Shown piece by piece: positions 56,282 through 64,000 of a stretch of 64,000 nt of DNA. Location of the stretch: assembly GCF_018860345.1 (NCBI RefSeq), contig NZ_JAHKPJ010000011.1:271120-335119 (forward strand). Direction: 5' to 3'. The notes under the pieces were generated by a model that worked only from the letters and a program-made list of their open reading frames with translations, made no database searches and was not told the origin of the DNA. Source of the DNA: Psychrosphaera sp. F3M07. GTDB taxonomy: Bacteria > Pseudomonadota > Gammaproteobacteria > Enterobacterales > Alteromonadaceae. The position numbers and the translations under genes are program-made. How positions within the stretch are numbered: position 1 is the stretch's first letter; each line of letters begins with the position of its first letter.

Positions 56282-57652
56282 TTATATCTTAGGGAATCCA
56301 CCTGGCATTTTTGGCATTCCACCGCCCATACCACGCATCATTTTCATCAAGCCGCCACCTTTCATTTTTTTCATCATTTTTTGCATTTGCGTAAACTGTT
56401 TTAACATGCGATTAACATCTTGAACTTGTGTTCCACTGCCCATCGCGATACGACGTTTACGAGAGCCTTTTATGACATCAGGAAACTTACGTTCCTTTTT
56501 CGTCATGGAATTGATAATGGCTTCCATTTGCACAAACTGTTTGTCGTTTACTTGGCCTTTAACTGCATCAGATACTTTGCCCATGCCCGGCATTTTATCC
56601 ATCAAACTCGACATCCCGCCCATGCTGCGCATTTGCGTTAATTGATCACGAAAATCTTCAAGGTCAAAACCTTTACCTTTCATGACCTTTTTGGCAACTT
56701 GCGCTGCTTTTTCTTTATCTATAGTTGATTCAATTTGTTCAACTAGAGAAAGTACGTCTCCCATGCCTAAAATGCGGCTGGCAATACGTTCTGGGTGGAA
56801 AGGTTCTAACGCATCAATTTTTTCACCCATACCAATAAACTTAATTGGTTTACCCGTTATGTGACGTATTGATAATGCCGCACCACCTCTGGCATCGCCA
56901 TCCGCTTTAGTTAAGATAATGCCCGTTAATGGTAAAGCTTCATCAAAGGCTTTAGCGGTAACGGCCGCATCTTGTCCCGTCATTGAATCTACAACAAACA
57001 GAGTTTCAACTGGATTAACCGCGGCATGTAATGCTTGAATTTCTGCCATCATGTCTTGGTCGATTGCTAAACGGCCTGCCGTATCGACTAACAACACATC
57101 AAAAAACTTACGTTTCGCGTGATCGATTGCTGCGTTAACAATATCAATAGGCTTTTGTTCGATTGAGCTTGGGAAAAACTCAACATCAACTTCAGTGGCT
57201 AGGGTTTCTAACTGTTTAATAGCGGCTGGACGATAAACGTCGGCACTCACTACTAATACTGATTTTTTCTTTTTCTCTTTTAAGAATTTAGCTAACTTAG
57301 CAACTGATGTGGTTTTACCCGCACCTTGTAAACCTGCCATCATGACCACTGCAGGTGGTTGCGCGGCAAGGTTTAAATCTTCATTTTTATCGCCCATGGC
57401 CTTTTCAAGTTCACCTTGAACGATTTTCACAAACACTTGGCCTGGCGTTAAACTTTTACCAACTTCTTCGCCAACGGCTTGTTCTTTAACGGACTTAACA
57501 AAATCACGAACAACAGGTAACGCAACGTCCGCTTCTAACAGCGCCATTCTTACTTCACGTAACGTATCTTTAATGTTGTCTTCAGTTAGTCGCCCTTGAC
57601 CACTAATTTTTTTGAGGGACTGGGATAATCGTTCAGATAAATTGTCAAACAT
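56282..57652 (-). CDS. ffh: Signal recognition particle protein Ffh
   Basis: Ffh with 4.5S RNA directs inner-membrane proteins to FtsY and SecYEG. The 456-residue product has an N domain (1-90), a GTPase G domain with GLQGAGKTTS, DTAGR and TKADGDARGG, and a methionine-rich M domain (about 300-456) ending MRGMGGGMPKMPGGFPKI. It is divergent from ypjD, as in E. coli. The terminator at 56219-56248 separates it from creA. Confidence 0.97.
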   Translation of the reverse strand: MFDNLSERLSQSLKKISGQGRLTEDNIKDTLREVRMALLEADVALPVVRDFVKSVKEQAVGEEVGKSLTPGQVFVKIVQGELEKAMGDKNEDLNLAAQPPAVVMMAGLQGAGKTTSVAKLAKFLKEKKKKSVLVVSADVYRPAAIKQLETLATEVDVEFFPSSIEQKPIDIVNAAIDHAKRKFFDVLLVDTAGRLAIDQDMMAEIQALHAAVNPVETLFVVDSMTGQDAAVTAKAFDEALPLTGIILTKADGDARGGAALSIRHITGKPIKFIGMGEKIDALEPFHPERIASRILGMGDVLSLVEQIESTIDKEKAAQVAKKVMKGKGFDLEDFRDQLTQMRSMGGMSSLMDKMPGMGKVSDAVKGQVNDKQFVQMEAIINSMTKKERKFPDVIKGSRKRRIAMGSGTQVQDVNRMLKQFTQMQKMMKKMKGGGLMKMMRGMGGGMPKMPGGFPKI

Positions 57653-57887
57653 AGATGAATATTCTCTTACTAAGGCTAGCTGTTTTTAACAGCGCGAATG
57701 GTGCGATTATATACCGCTACCTATGCTAAATATAGGGTAAAAAAGCAATTACAAGGTTTCTAATTCATTCTAAGTTACAATCTGTTAATTTATTGTAATT
57801 AAACTTTTGAATATTGATTAACGAAATAAAAAAACGTGGTAACATCAAAGCGTTATTTTTTAGATTTACTCATAAAGGTTTACACCC

Positions 57888-58694
57888 ATGTCCGCAATGA
57901 TAGGACTTATTTTAGCTTTTATTGGATTTACTGTTGCCAGTATTGTGACGGCTAGATCAGTTTTCATAAACTCTACGTTCAATTCTAAAGTTCTATTTTC
58001 AGTCGCCATTGGCGCAATTATCTCTCAATTAGTTGCCGTGCGCGCAATGTTGTTTGTTAATAATGAATTGCATTTATCGTTAACCGCAATGTGTTTATTA
58101 ATCAACGCACTTATTGTTGTTGTGTTAACTATACGTTCATTTAAAAACAGTAACTTAATGATTTTGTTAGTTACTTATGGATTTTCCGCGCTATTGTCTC
58201 TGGCTATTATTTTTGTTCCTAATGATTCACTCGCTTATATGGGCGTGTCGATTAATTCGTCTGTACCTTTGATAATTCACATCGTTCTATCAGTTAGTGC
58301 TTATTGTGTATTGGTTATATCGTCTTTATATGCAATTCAGTTTAGATACATAGACTCTAAGTTAAAATCAAAAACGTTATCGTTAAACAGTCACCTACCT
58401 TCACTTAATGTTGTTGAACTACAACAATTTAGGCTAATGGCTATTGGGTTAATTTTGTTAACTGCCGCTTTATTCACAGGCTTCTTATTTCTAGATAACA
58501 TGTGGACAAAACAATATGCACATAAAACAATATTATCTCTGATCGCTTGGGCTGCTTTTGCAACACTTACCATAGGCCATAAAATATATGGTTGGCGTGG
58601 AAGTAACAGTGCAATTGCCACCATTTTAGCCTCTTTAATACTCACGTTGGCATATTTTGGCAGTCGTTTTGTGCGTGAAATATTGCTCACTTAA
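57888..58694 (+). CDS. ypjD: Inner-membrane protein YpjD (CcsA-like)
   Basis: This 268-residue protein has about eight membrane segments and the cytochrome-c-assembly (CcsA/CcmC) fold: IHIVLSVSAYCVLVISSLYAIQF and the late segment IAWAAFATLTIGHKIYGWRG, with conserved histidines. The family's WWD heme motif of true CcsA is not obvious, and the position next to ffh matches E. coli ypjD, whose function remains undefined. AAGG precedes the ATG. corB follows 69 bp downstream. Confidence 0.9.
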   Translation: MSAMIGLILAFIGFTVASIVTARSVFINSTFNSKVLFSVAIGAIISQLVAVRAMLFVNNELHLSLTAMCLLINALIVVVLTIRSFKNSNLMILLVTYGFSALLSLAIIFVPNDSLAYMGVSINSSVPLIIHIVLSVSAYCVLVISSLYAIQFRYIDSKLKSKTLSLNSHLPSLNVVELQQFRLMAIGLILLTAALFTGFLFLDNMWTKQYAHKTILSLIAWAAFATLTIGHKIYGWRGSNSAIATILASLILTLAYFGSRFVREILLT

Positions 58695-58763
58695 CGTATT
58701 TGGCTTGACTATACCTACATAAGATCATACTTATACATTTATTAATTCCAGCAAGGATCAATT

Positions 58764-60044
58764 TTGGGCGACATCTCTACAAGTGCACTGTTTATTTTAC
58801 TCGTTGTACTTATTTTTATTTCAGCTTACTTTTCTAGTACTGAAACTGGGTTAATGGCATTAAACAAATATCGGCTTAAACACTTAGAAAAGGAAGGTCA
58901 CAAAGGGGCTATCCGCGTCACTAAGTTGATGAGTCGGCCTGACCGAACCATTGGGCTTATTCTCATTGGAAACAACTTGGTTAATATTGGCGCTTCTGCA
59001 ATCGCTACCATTATAGGATTACGTTTATATGGTGATGTGGGCGTCGCAATTGCGACATTTGGATTAACGTTAGTCATATTAATTTTTGCCGAAGTGACGC
59101 CAAAAACACTCGCCGCCTTACACCCTGAAAAAGTCGCTTTCCCCAGCTCTATCCTTTTATTGATACTAATGAAGATACTATTCCCATTAGTGGTCATTGT
59201 TAATTACATCACTAATGGTATTTTAGCCTTATTACGCGTTAGCTCTGAACAACGTGAAGAACATAGTTTAAGTAAAGAAGAGCTCAGAACCGTAGTTAAT
59301 GAATCCGGTGGCATGTTAAGAGATAGCCATCAGAATATGATTGTTAACCTATTGGATTTGGGCAAAATTAAAGCTGAAGATATTATGATCCCACGTAACG
59401 AAATTTATGCGTTGGACATCAATGATGACTGGAAAAACCTACTTAAGGGGCTTACATACGCAAACCATACACGCTTGTTGCTTTATCGTGACAATATAGA
59501 TGACGCGGTTGGTTTTATTCATGTAAGAGACGCATTGAGATTGCTTGCCAAAGAAGATTTTAGCAAGACCACATTATTAAGAGCCGTACGTGAAATATAT
59601 TACACACCTGAAGGTACGTCTCTGTTTGTATTACTGCAAAAGCTTAAACAAAATAAAGAACGTATTGGTTTGGTTGTTGATGAATACGGTGATATTCAAG
59701 GTTTGTTTACCCTGGAAGATATTTTAGAAGAAATAGTGGGTGACTTTACTACTGGTATTTCTGTCGACCCAAGTGCTATTTGTGTAAAACAACCTGACGG
59801 CAGTTATGTTTTAGACGGGAGTTCATCCATCCGTGATATTAATAAAGAAATGGAATGGGACTTACCCACTGACGGACCAAAAACGATTAACGGTTTGATC
59901 TTAGAGATCATGGAAGACATCCCAGATGGCGGCGTTTCTATCTTAGTTTCTGGTTATCCAATTGAAATTATTGATGTAAAAGACAATAAAGTTTCTTTGG
60001 CTAAAATCCATCCTAAAATTGAGATGGAAGATACGTCAGATTAA
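58764..60044 (+). CDS. corB: CNNM/CorB-type divalent ion transporter
   Basis: The product (426 residues) starts with TTG 58764, behind AAGGA 6 nt upstream. It has a DUF21 membrane domain (about 1-190; SAYFSSTETGLMALN, GNNLVNIGASAIATI), two CBS domains (about 200-325; VVDEYGDIQGLFTLEDILEEIVGDF) and a CorC_HlyC domain at the end (VLDGSSSIRDINKEM). E. coli YfjD/CorB has the same layout and locus (ffh-ypjD-yfjD). These proteins are linked to magnesium or cobalt efflux. A weak hairpin overlaps the stop. Confidence 0.93.
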   Translation: MGDISTSALFILLVVLIFISAYFSSTETGLMALNKYRLKHLEKEGHKGAIRVTKLMSRPDRTIGLILIGNNLVNIGASAIATIIGLRLYGDVGVAIATFGLTLVILIFAEVTPKTLAALHPEKVAFPSSILLLILMKILFPLVVIVNYITNGILALLRVSSEQREEHSLSKEELRTVVNESGGMLRDSHQNMIVNLLDLGKIKAEDIMIPRNEIYALDINDDWKNLLKGLTYANHTRLLLYRDNIDDAVGFIHVRDALRLLAKEDFSKTTLLRAVREIYYTPEGTSLFVLLQKLKQNKERIGLVVDEYGDIQGLFTLEDILEEIVGDFTTGISVDPSAICVKQPDGSYVLDGSSSIRDINKEMEWDLPTDGPKTINGLILEIMEDIPDGGVSILVSGYPIEIIDVKDNKVSLAKIHPKIEMEDTSD

Positions 60045-60054
60045 CTGGCGTATC
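60030..60054 (+). terminator. Possible terminator overlapping the corB stop
   Basis: GATACGTCAG and CTGGCGTATC form a 10-bp stem with one G-U pair. The following TTAGATAT is a weak T-tract, so this is uncertain. Confidence 0.45.
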
Positions 60055-60204
60055 TTAGATATCAGCTCGCCCCCTCCCCTTATCTAGAAAAATAATTCAC
60101 TAATATTGTGCAAAATATCAATATTTTCTAACTTAAGCCGTTAACTATATGAATTAATGATCTATATTCATTAAGGATTAGTATAACAATTTAGGGTTGA
60201 GATA

Positions 60205-61839
60205 ATGAATTTTAAGAGTATTCGCGTTAAATATACTGCGATGTTTTGCAGCATAGCCGTCGTATTTATTATATCCAATTTGATGAATTTTTCGTTAATA
60301 TCCAAAACGGAAAATGGAATGGTCTTATTTGCCCATGAATTTAACCCAGCTATTTCTGCAGTGTTAAACGCAGATAGAGATCTTTATCAAGCCAGAGTAG
60401 CTGAACTGCAAGTATTGATCATAAAACAGGGGGACTCCAGCGCAGTTGAACTAAGAAATGAGTTCGAAGAAAATGCCCAGCAAGCCTACGACAGAATGCA
60501 AAAATTCAAACAATATATGTCTGAATATCCTTCAACCACACAAAAGCTCGGACAATTTAATGCAAGTTTCAATAACTGGAAAGAGGCCGCGATTAAAGTT
60601 TTTGATTTAGCACAAAGTGGACAACTTGAAAAAGCAAAGCAGCAAAGCGCCTCGTCATCATTAACCACATTTAATAATTTACGATCCTTTTACGACATTG
60701 CAGGTGAAGCTGCAGACAAAAAGAGTTTATCACTGAGTGATGAAATCATCGCTGACGTTAATACCACATTAACGGTTCTAACTATCTTCAGTGTCATTAT
60801 CGTTTTATTTACTTTAATTGCTGGCATCATAGCCCCAAAAACAATGGCTGACGCCCTTGATAGTTTATCTTCTAAACTAAAAGCGATTAACAGTGGTGAC
60901 GGTGATTTAAGTCGAAGAATTAATAGTAATCGACATGATGAAATTGGCCAAATCGCCAACGATTTCGATGAATTTATGGATGTGTTAGCTAAGTTAATTG
61001 GCTCTATCGTTGAACAGTCGTCTGAGGTAATTACAGGTGTAAACGAATTAGATTCTGGCGCTAAAAAAATCAAACATACCAGTAAAGAGCAAACGGATAA
61101 AGTGGACATGATAGTCACTGCTGTGAATCAAATGTCTTATGCAATTAAAGAAGTGGCAACTAACGCCAACTTAACCGCCACTGAAATTGATGTGGTTAAT
61201 AAGCTTACCAGCGAAGGTAAAGATATTACCAACAACGCAGTTAACGAAATGGAGCAACTATCCAAAACCGTTAACCACGCAGCAGAAGTGATTTCACGTC
61301 TAGCCGAAAACTCTTCAGATATAGCGTCGGTATTAGATGTAATTAGGGGTATCGCGGAACAAACTAACTTACTTGCTCTAAATGCGGCCATTGAAGCGGC
61401 GCGTGCTGGTGAACAAGGTCGTGGTTTTGCAGTAGTTGCTGATGAAGTTAGGACGTTAGCGAGTCGCACACAAGAGTCAACACAAAGCATTCAAGGCATG
61501 ATAGAGGCGTTACAAACGGGTGTTGAGCAAGCTGTGAGTTCAATTAGCCAAGGCAATAGTGCTACCGAATCAACCGTGGCACTTTCACAACAAACCCTAG
61601 CCTCTTTAGAAAAAATTAGTGAAGCCTGTAACAATGTTTCAAATGTTGCAGCACAGACCGCAACCGCCACAGAACAGCAAAGTGTTGTGGCAGAGGACAT
61701 CAGTGAAAACTTAACAGTATTATCTGACCAAACTCAAACTAACTTTAACATTGCAGAAAACAATGGGAATCAAGCTAATACAACCATGGCGTTAGCTACT
61801 GAACTTTCTAACTCTGTAACCCGTTTTAAACTTAGTTAA
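60205..61839 (+). CDS. Methyl-accepting chemotaxis protein
   Basis: This 544-residue receptor has a first membrane segment (about 9-31), a four-helix-bundle periplasmic sensor (about 32-187), a second membrane segment (188-210), a HAMP domain (211-265) and a long signalling coiled coil (270-540). The hairpin tip [20 protein letters not shown] (381-400) and [13 protein letters not shown] are canonical and contact CheA and CheW. The ligand is unknown. No che genes lie nearby, so it works with a distant cluster. AGGG and GAG precede the ATG. Confidence 0.95.
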   Translation: MNFKSIRVKYTAMFCSIAVVFIISNLMNFSLISKTENGMVLFAHEFNPAISAVLNADRDLYQARVAELQVLIIKQGDSSAVELRNEFEENAQQAYDRMQKFKQYMSEYPSTTQKLGQFNASFNNWKEAAIKVFDLAQSGQLEKAKQQSASSSLTTFNNLRSFYDIAGEAADKKSLSLSDEIIADVNTTLTVLTIFSVIIVLFTLIAGIIAPKTMADALDSLSSKLKAINSGDGDLSRRINSNRHDEIGQIANDFDEFMDVLAKLIGSIVEQSSEVITGVNELDSGAKKIKHTSKEQTDKVDMIVTAVNQMSYAIKEVATNANLTATEIDVVNKLTSEGKDITNNAVNEMEQLSKTVNHAAEVISRLAENSSDIASVLDVIRGIAEQTNLLALNAAIEAARAGEQGRGFAVVADEVRTLASRTQESTQSIQGMIEALQTGVEQAVSSISQGNSATESTVALSQQTLASLEKISEACNNVSNVAAQTATATEQQSVVAEDISENLTVLSDQTQTNFNIAENNGNQANTTMALATELSNSVTRFKLS

Positions 61840-61931
61840 TTTCGTGTTTTTTCTATACAATATGTTTAATACATGGAAGTGTTAAACATATCATTCGTTA
61901 ATTTTACCCATTTTCCAAAAGAGATTTTAGT

Positions 61932-62963
61932 TTGAAATTACCTGCATTACTTTCCATTTTCACTTTTACTATATTCACTTCTCAGGTACACGCTTTAGAA
62001 ACCATTGAAGATCAATATGAAGAATTTAACTATTTAAAAAAAATTGAAGAGTGTATTGATGACATCGTTAATTCCGGCCTTTATGACGGTAGTCAAGATA
62101 AAGTGAACCAATACTGTAAAGTTAAGATCATCAAAAAAGACTTTAACCCTGGCAGATATGCCAAACGTATTCTTGAAGAAAAAATGACCGAGTTAAACCC
62201 TTTTGTCATCACACCGCATAAACCAAGTTACATTTTACCGATAGTAATTAGTGACAACTTTAACAGCAAAGAGTACGAATATTTTGATGGCTATGCTGAA
62301 GGAATGAAAGAGGTTGAAGCTAAATATCAATTAAGTTTTAAAATCCCACTTAACACTGGTGACATTTTTATTCGGGGTGATGGGGCTTATTTTGCAATGA
62401 CAATACAAGCTTGGTGGCAGCTATATTCTAGCCAAATATCTAAACCATTTAGAGAAACCAATTACCAACCTGAACTATTTTATCGAGCTCCTTTGCCATG
62501 GAACCCATTTGGCGGCAACACGGGCTTTATGCTGGCCTTTGAACACCAATCAAATGGGCAAACCCAGATACTTTCTAGGAGTTGGAATCGAATTATTGGC
62601 AGCCTAATCTATGAAAAGGGCGATTACATGTTTATGTTAAAACCTTGGCATAGAATTAGAGAAAGTGACAAAACTGACCCTTTATCTCCTAAAGGAGACG
62701 ACAATCCAGATATTGAAGACTACATGGGTAATTATGAGTTATATGGCGCCTACGCTTACAACGATAATAATAAACTTTCAGTATTGATCCGCAAAAACTG
62801 GCGAACTGGTAATGGAGCGATTGAATTAAATTATACCTATCCGCTTTATGGCAAGTTAATTGGCACTATCCAATATTTCTCAGGATATGGCGAAAGTATG
62901 ATTGATTACAATCATAAACAACAAAAGTTGGGGCTAGGTATTGCACTAACAGAAATATTTTAA
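61932..62963 (+). CDS. pldA: Outer-membrane phospholipase A
   Basis: OMPLA hydrolyses outer-membrane phospholipids once dimerised by calcium. The product (343 residues) starts with TTG 61932 behind AAAAGAGA. It has a signal peptide (ending QVHA) and an N-terminal extension of about 70 residues rich in charges that is longer than in E. coli. The catalytic residues are clear: His205 and Ser207 in EHQSNG, with Asn219 in SRSWNR, at the same spacing as His142/Ser144/Asn156 of E. coli. It ends ALTEIF with terminal Phe. Confidence 0.92.
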   Translation: MKLPALLSIFTFTIFTSQVHALETIEDQYEEFNYLKKIEECIDDIVNSGLYDGSQDKVNQYCKVKIIKKDFNPGRYAKRILEEKMTELNPFVITPHKPSYILPIVISDNFNSKEYEYFDGYAEGMKEVEAKYQLSFKIPLNTGDIFIRGDGAYFAMTIQAWWQLYSSQISKPFRETNYQPELFYRAPLPWNPFGGNTGFMLAFEHQSNGQTQILSRSWNRIIGSLIYEKGDYMFMLKPWHRIRESDKTDPLSPKGDDNPDIEDYMGNYELYGAYAYNDNNKLSVLIRKNWRTGNGAIELNYTYPLYGKLIGTIQYFSGYGESMIDYNHKQQKLGLGIALTEIF

Positions 62964-62981
62964 ACACGATTAAAGTTACTT

Positions 62982-63013
62982 TCAAAACGAACAGATATCT
63001 CTGTTCGTTTTGA
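62982..63013. terminator. Hairpin terminator between pldA and the SLT-like lipoprotein gene
   Basis: TCAAAACGAACAGA and TCTGTTCGTTTTGA form a perfect 14-bp stem with a 4-nt loop, between two convergent genes. T-runs are short. Confidence 0.75.
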
Positions 63014-63037
63014 TTAACCTGATGTTTTTATAGTGGG

Positions 63038-63649
63038 TTAATAAAATAACAAGCGCCATAACCAACCAGAATCTAAGTATTCCTTACAACCTTTTAATTG
63101 TTGTCCATATGTTCGAGCTCGAACATCTACTTTTTTCGCAACTTTAACTAACCAAGCTTTTTTATTGTACGTTTTTTTGCGATACCCCCCCCACCCTTCG
63201 TGATAATTCAGGTATTGGTTTTTAGCATCCCATTTTGACACTTTATTTATTCTGTGTGTTTTTGCGGTAAACCACCCCATAAAATCAATCGCATCTTCAA
63301 AATCATCTCTGTCACCCCAAGTATTGCCAGACTCTTTTACATACTCTTCCCAAGTGACGGTTTTAGCTTGGGAATAACCATAGGCACTACTCGCTCGACC
63401 GTAGGGTATAAAACCTAAAAACCATCTCATAGGTGGTTGTGCATCGGCTTTAAATGAACTCTCTTGATACATCATGGACATTACAACATGAATTGGTGTT
63501 CCCCACTTATCCTGCATATCATTCGCGGCATCCCACCAATCATCTTTCTCTATAAATATTTCACAAATGTTGTTGATATTCTTTGGCTGTGGAGTGGTGC
63601 AACCTAGAATTGAAAGGGTCAAAAATAAATAAATTATAATTTTTTTCAT
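63038..63649 (-). CDS. SLT-type lytic transglycosylase-like lipoprotein
   Basis: I start at ATG 63649 (MKKIIIYLFL), giving 203 residues and a perfect lipoprotein signal with lipobox SILGC (Cys17). The open frame extends 12 codons upstream without support. The domain has the marks of the transglycosylase fold: VVMSMMYQESSF with the putative catalytic Glu63, then SSAYGYSQAKTVTWEEY, and NYHEGWGGYRKKTY. It should cut peptidoglycan glycan chains or be a structural variant, and be anchored to a membrane. The ribosome site is weak. Confidence 0.85.
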   Translation of the reverse strand: MKKIIIYLFLTLSILGCTTPQPKNINNICEIFIEKDDWWDAANDMQDKWGTPIHVVMSMMYQESSFKADAQPPMRWFLGFIPYGRASSAYGYSQAKTVTWEEYVKESGNTWGDRDDFEDAIDFMGWFTAKTHRINKVSKWDAKNQYLNYHEGWGGYRKKTYNKKAWLVKVAKKVDVRARTYGQQLKGCKEYLDSGWLWRLLFY

Positions 63650-63673
63650 ATTGTAAGAACTTTTTCTGAAAAT

Positions 63674-63693
63674 CCTGTCTAACATAGTGAAAG
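63674..63693 (+). repeat. Direct repeat copy 1
   Basis: CCTGTCTAACATAGTGAAA-like sequence lies just upstream of the SLT-like lipoprotein gene. It matches the second copy 308 bp away at 18 of 19 positions, with weaker similarity in the preceding GAACTTTT. Confidence 0.65.
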
Positions 63694-63732
63694 CAGTATT
63701 TTTTCATTCCCTGGAAGTTGTTGTTAGTTTAG

Positions 63733-63761
63733 CGAACATTAATTAATGTTCGTTTTTTTTT
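63733..63761 (+). terminator. Plus-strand terminator without a visible gene
   Basis: CGAACATT and AATGTTCG form an 8-bp stem around AATT (the whole 20 bp is palindromic), followed by nine T residues. The nearest plus-strand gene, pldA, ends 770 bp upstream behind its own terminator. Confidence 0.75.
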
Positions 63762-63762
63762 G

Positions 63763-63817
63763 CCTACAGGATGTAGGTATACTCGATGGCCATGGATGGC
63801 CAAGGAGAGTATGCCTA
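63763..63817. repeat. Compound inverted-repeat element
   Basis: CCTACA-GGA-TGTAGG (63763-63777) is followed by nested arms TAGGTATACTC (63774-63784) and GAGTATGCCTA (63807-63817, one mismatch) around GGCCAT-GG-ATGGCC (63788-63801). It resembles intergenic repeats carrying GGCCATGGATGGCC that I recall from other marine gammaproteobacteria. Confidence 0.65.
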
Positions 63818-63981
63818 TACAGAATTAGTATGTCGAGAGTCAAAATAACTATGTTCACAGCCCCATATCAGTAGATAGATAAATAGAATGTTAAGGTTTG
63901 CTGTTAAATTTAAAACTAAAATCAAATAAAAATAGAACTAAACACATTTATTTTTCATTTCGCTGAACTTTTCCACAACCC

Positions 63982-64000
63982 CCTGTCTAACAAAGTGAAA
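63982..64000 (+). repeat. Direct repeat copy 2
   Basis: CCTGTCTAACAAAGTGAAA matches copy 1, with one difference. It reaches the very end of the window, so its full extent is unknown. Confidence 0.65.

Larger units (their letters stand above)
63650..64000. other. Gene-poor right end of the window
   Basis: I find no gene in these 351 bp. They hold a plus-strand terminator without a visible gene, a hairpin-rich repeat, and two copies of a roughly 20-bp direct repeat. Each is listed separately. Confidence 0.7.

Noticed and set aside
63676..63760. GTCTAAC fits the RYYYAAC core, suggesting an integron attC site
   Set aside because: No matching GTTRRRY partner with paired arms was found at a fitting distance, and there are no cassette genes or integrase.

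Overview
This window reads as chromosome of a low-GC marine gammaproteobacterium of the Alteromonadales. Housekeeping order (secG-tpiA-glmM-folP, rlmE-ftsH, ffh next to ypjD and corB, mtnN next to a CbiB-like gene), many TonB/outer-membrane/lipoprotein genes, DUF3019, DUF2986, DUF3369 and MipA/OmpV families all fit. A Catenovulum-like genus is my guess only. I see no prophage, complete IS element, CRISPR array or rRNA.

Layout. 1-572 (minus): start of thrA behind a thr leader peptide and attenuator. 1049-3806 (plus): orphan sensor kinase and rdgC. 3903-11286 (minus): three exported proteins, two of them lipoproteins and one outer-membrane barrel. 11551-16275 (plus): DUF2726 protein, mtnN, CbiB-like protein, rhodanese, cation/proton antiporter. 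16350-21078 (minus): kinase plus DUF3369/HD-GYP regulator, a small monooxygenase, and an LRR/eukaryotic-type kinase fusion. 21196-27328 (minus): tRNA-Leu(GAG), secG, tpiA, glmM, folP, ftsH, rlmE, the last two behind a sigma-32-type promoter. 27430 (plus): yhbY.

27889-46302 (minus) is the most distinctive block: a giant multidomain surface protein, a TIGR03032 protein, and an apparent read-through unit of giant autotransporter, TonB-dependent receptor, S9 peptidase and TonB-like periplasmic protein. Each of its three transcription units is preceded by the same 14-15 bp sequence, GTACAAAnnGCTAC, in the same orientation. This suggests one regulon devoted to the cell surface and to peptide uptake. 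Divergent from it (46587-49841, plus) lies a MipA/OmpV, DUF3019, response regulator, histidine kinase operon whose promoter region holds two copies of that motif.

49991-64000: NhaC-type antiporter, NagX-like acyltransferase, a lipoprotein fusing an amidase to a degenerate beta-lactamase-like domain, a small DUF2986 gene, creA, ffh, ypjD, corB, a chemotaxis receptor, phospholipase A (pldA), and an SLT-type lipoprotein. The right end holds an unusual intergenic region with a hairpin-rich repeat, an unassigned terminator and an imperfect direct repeat.
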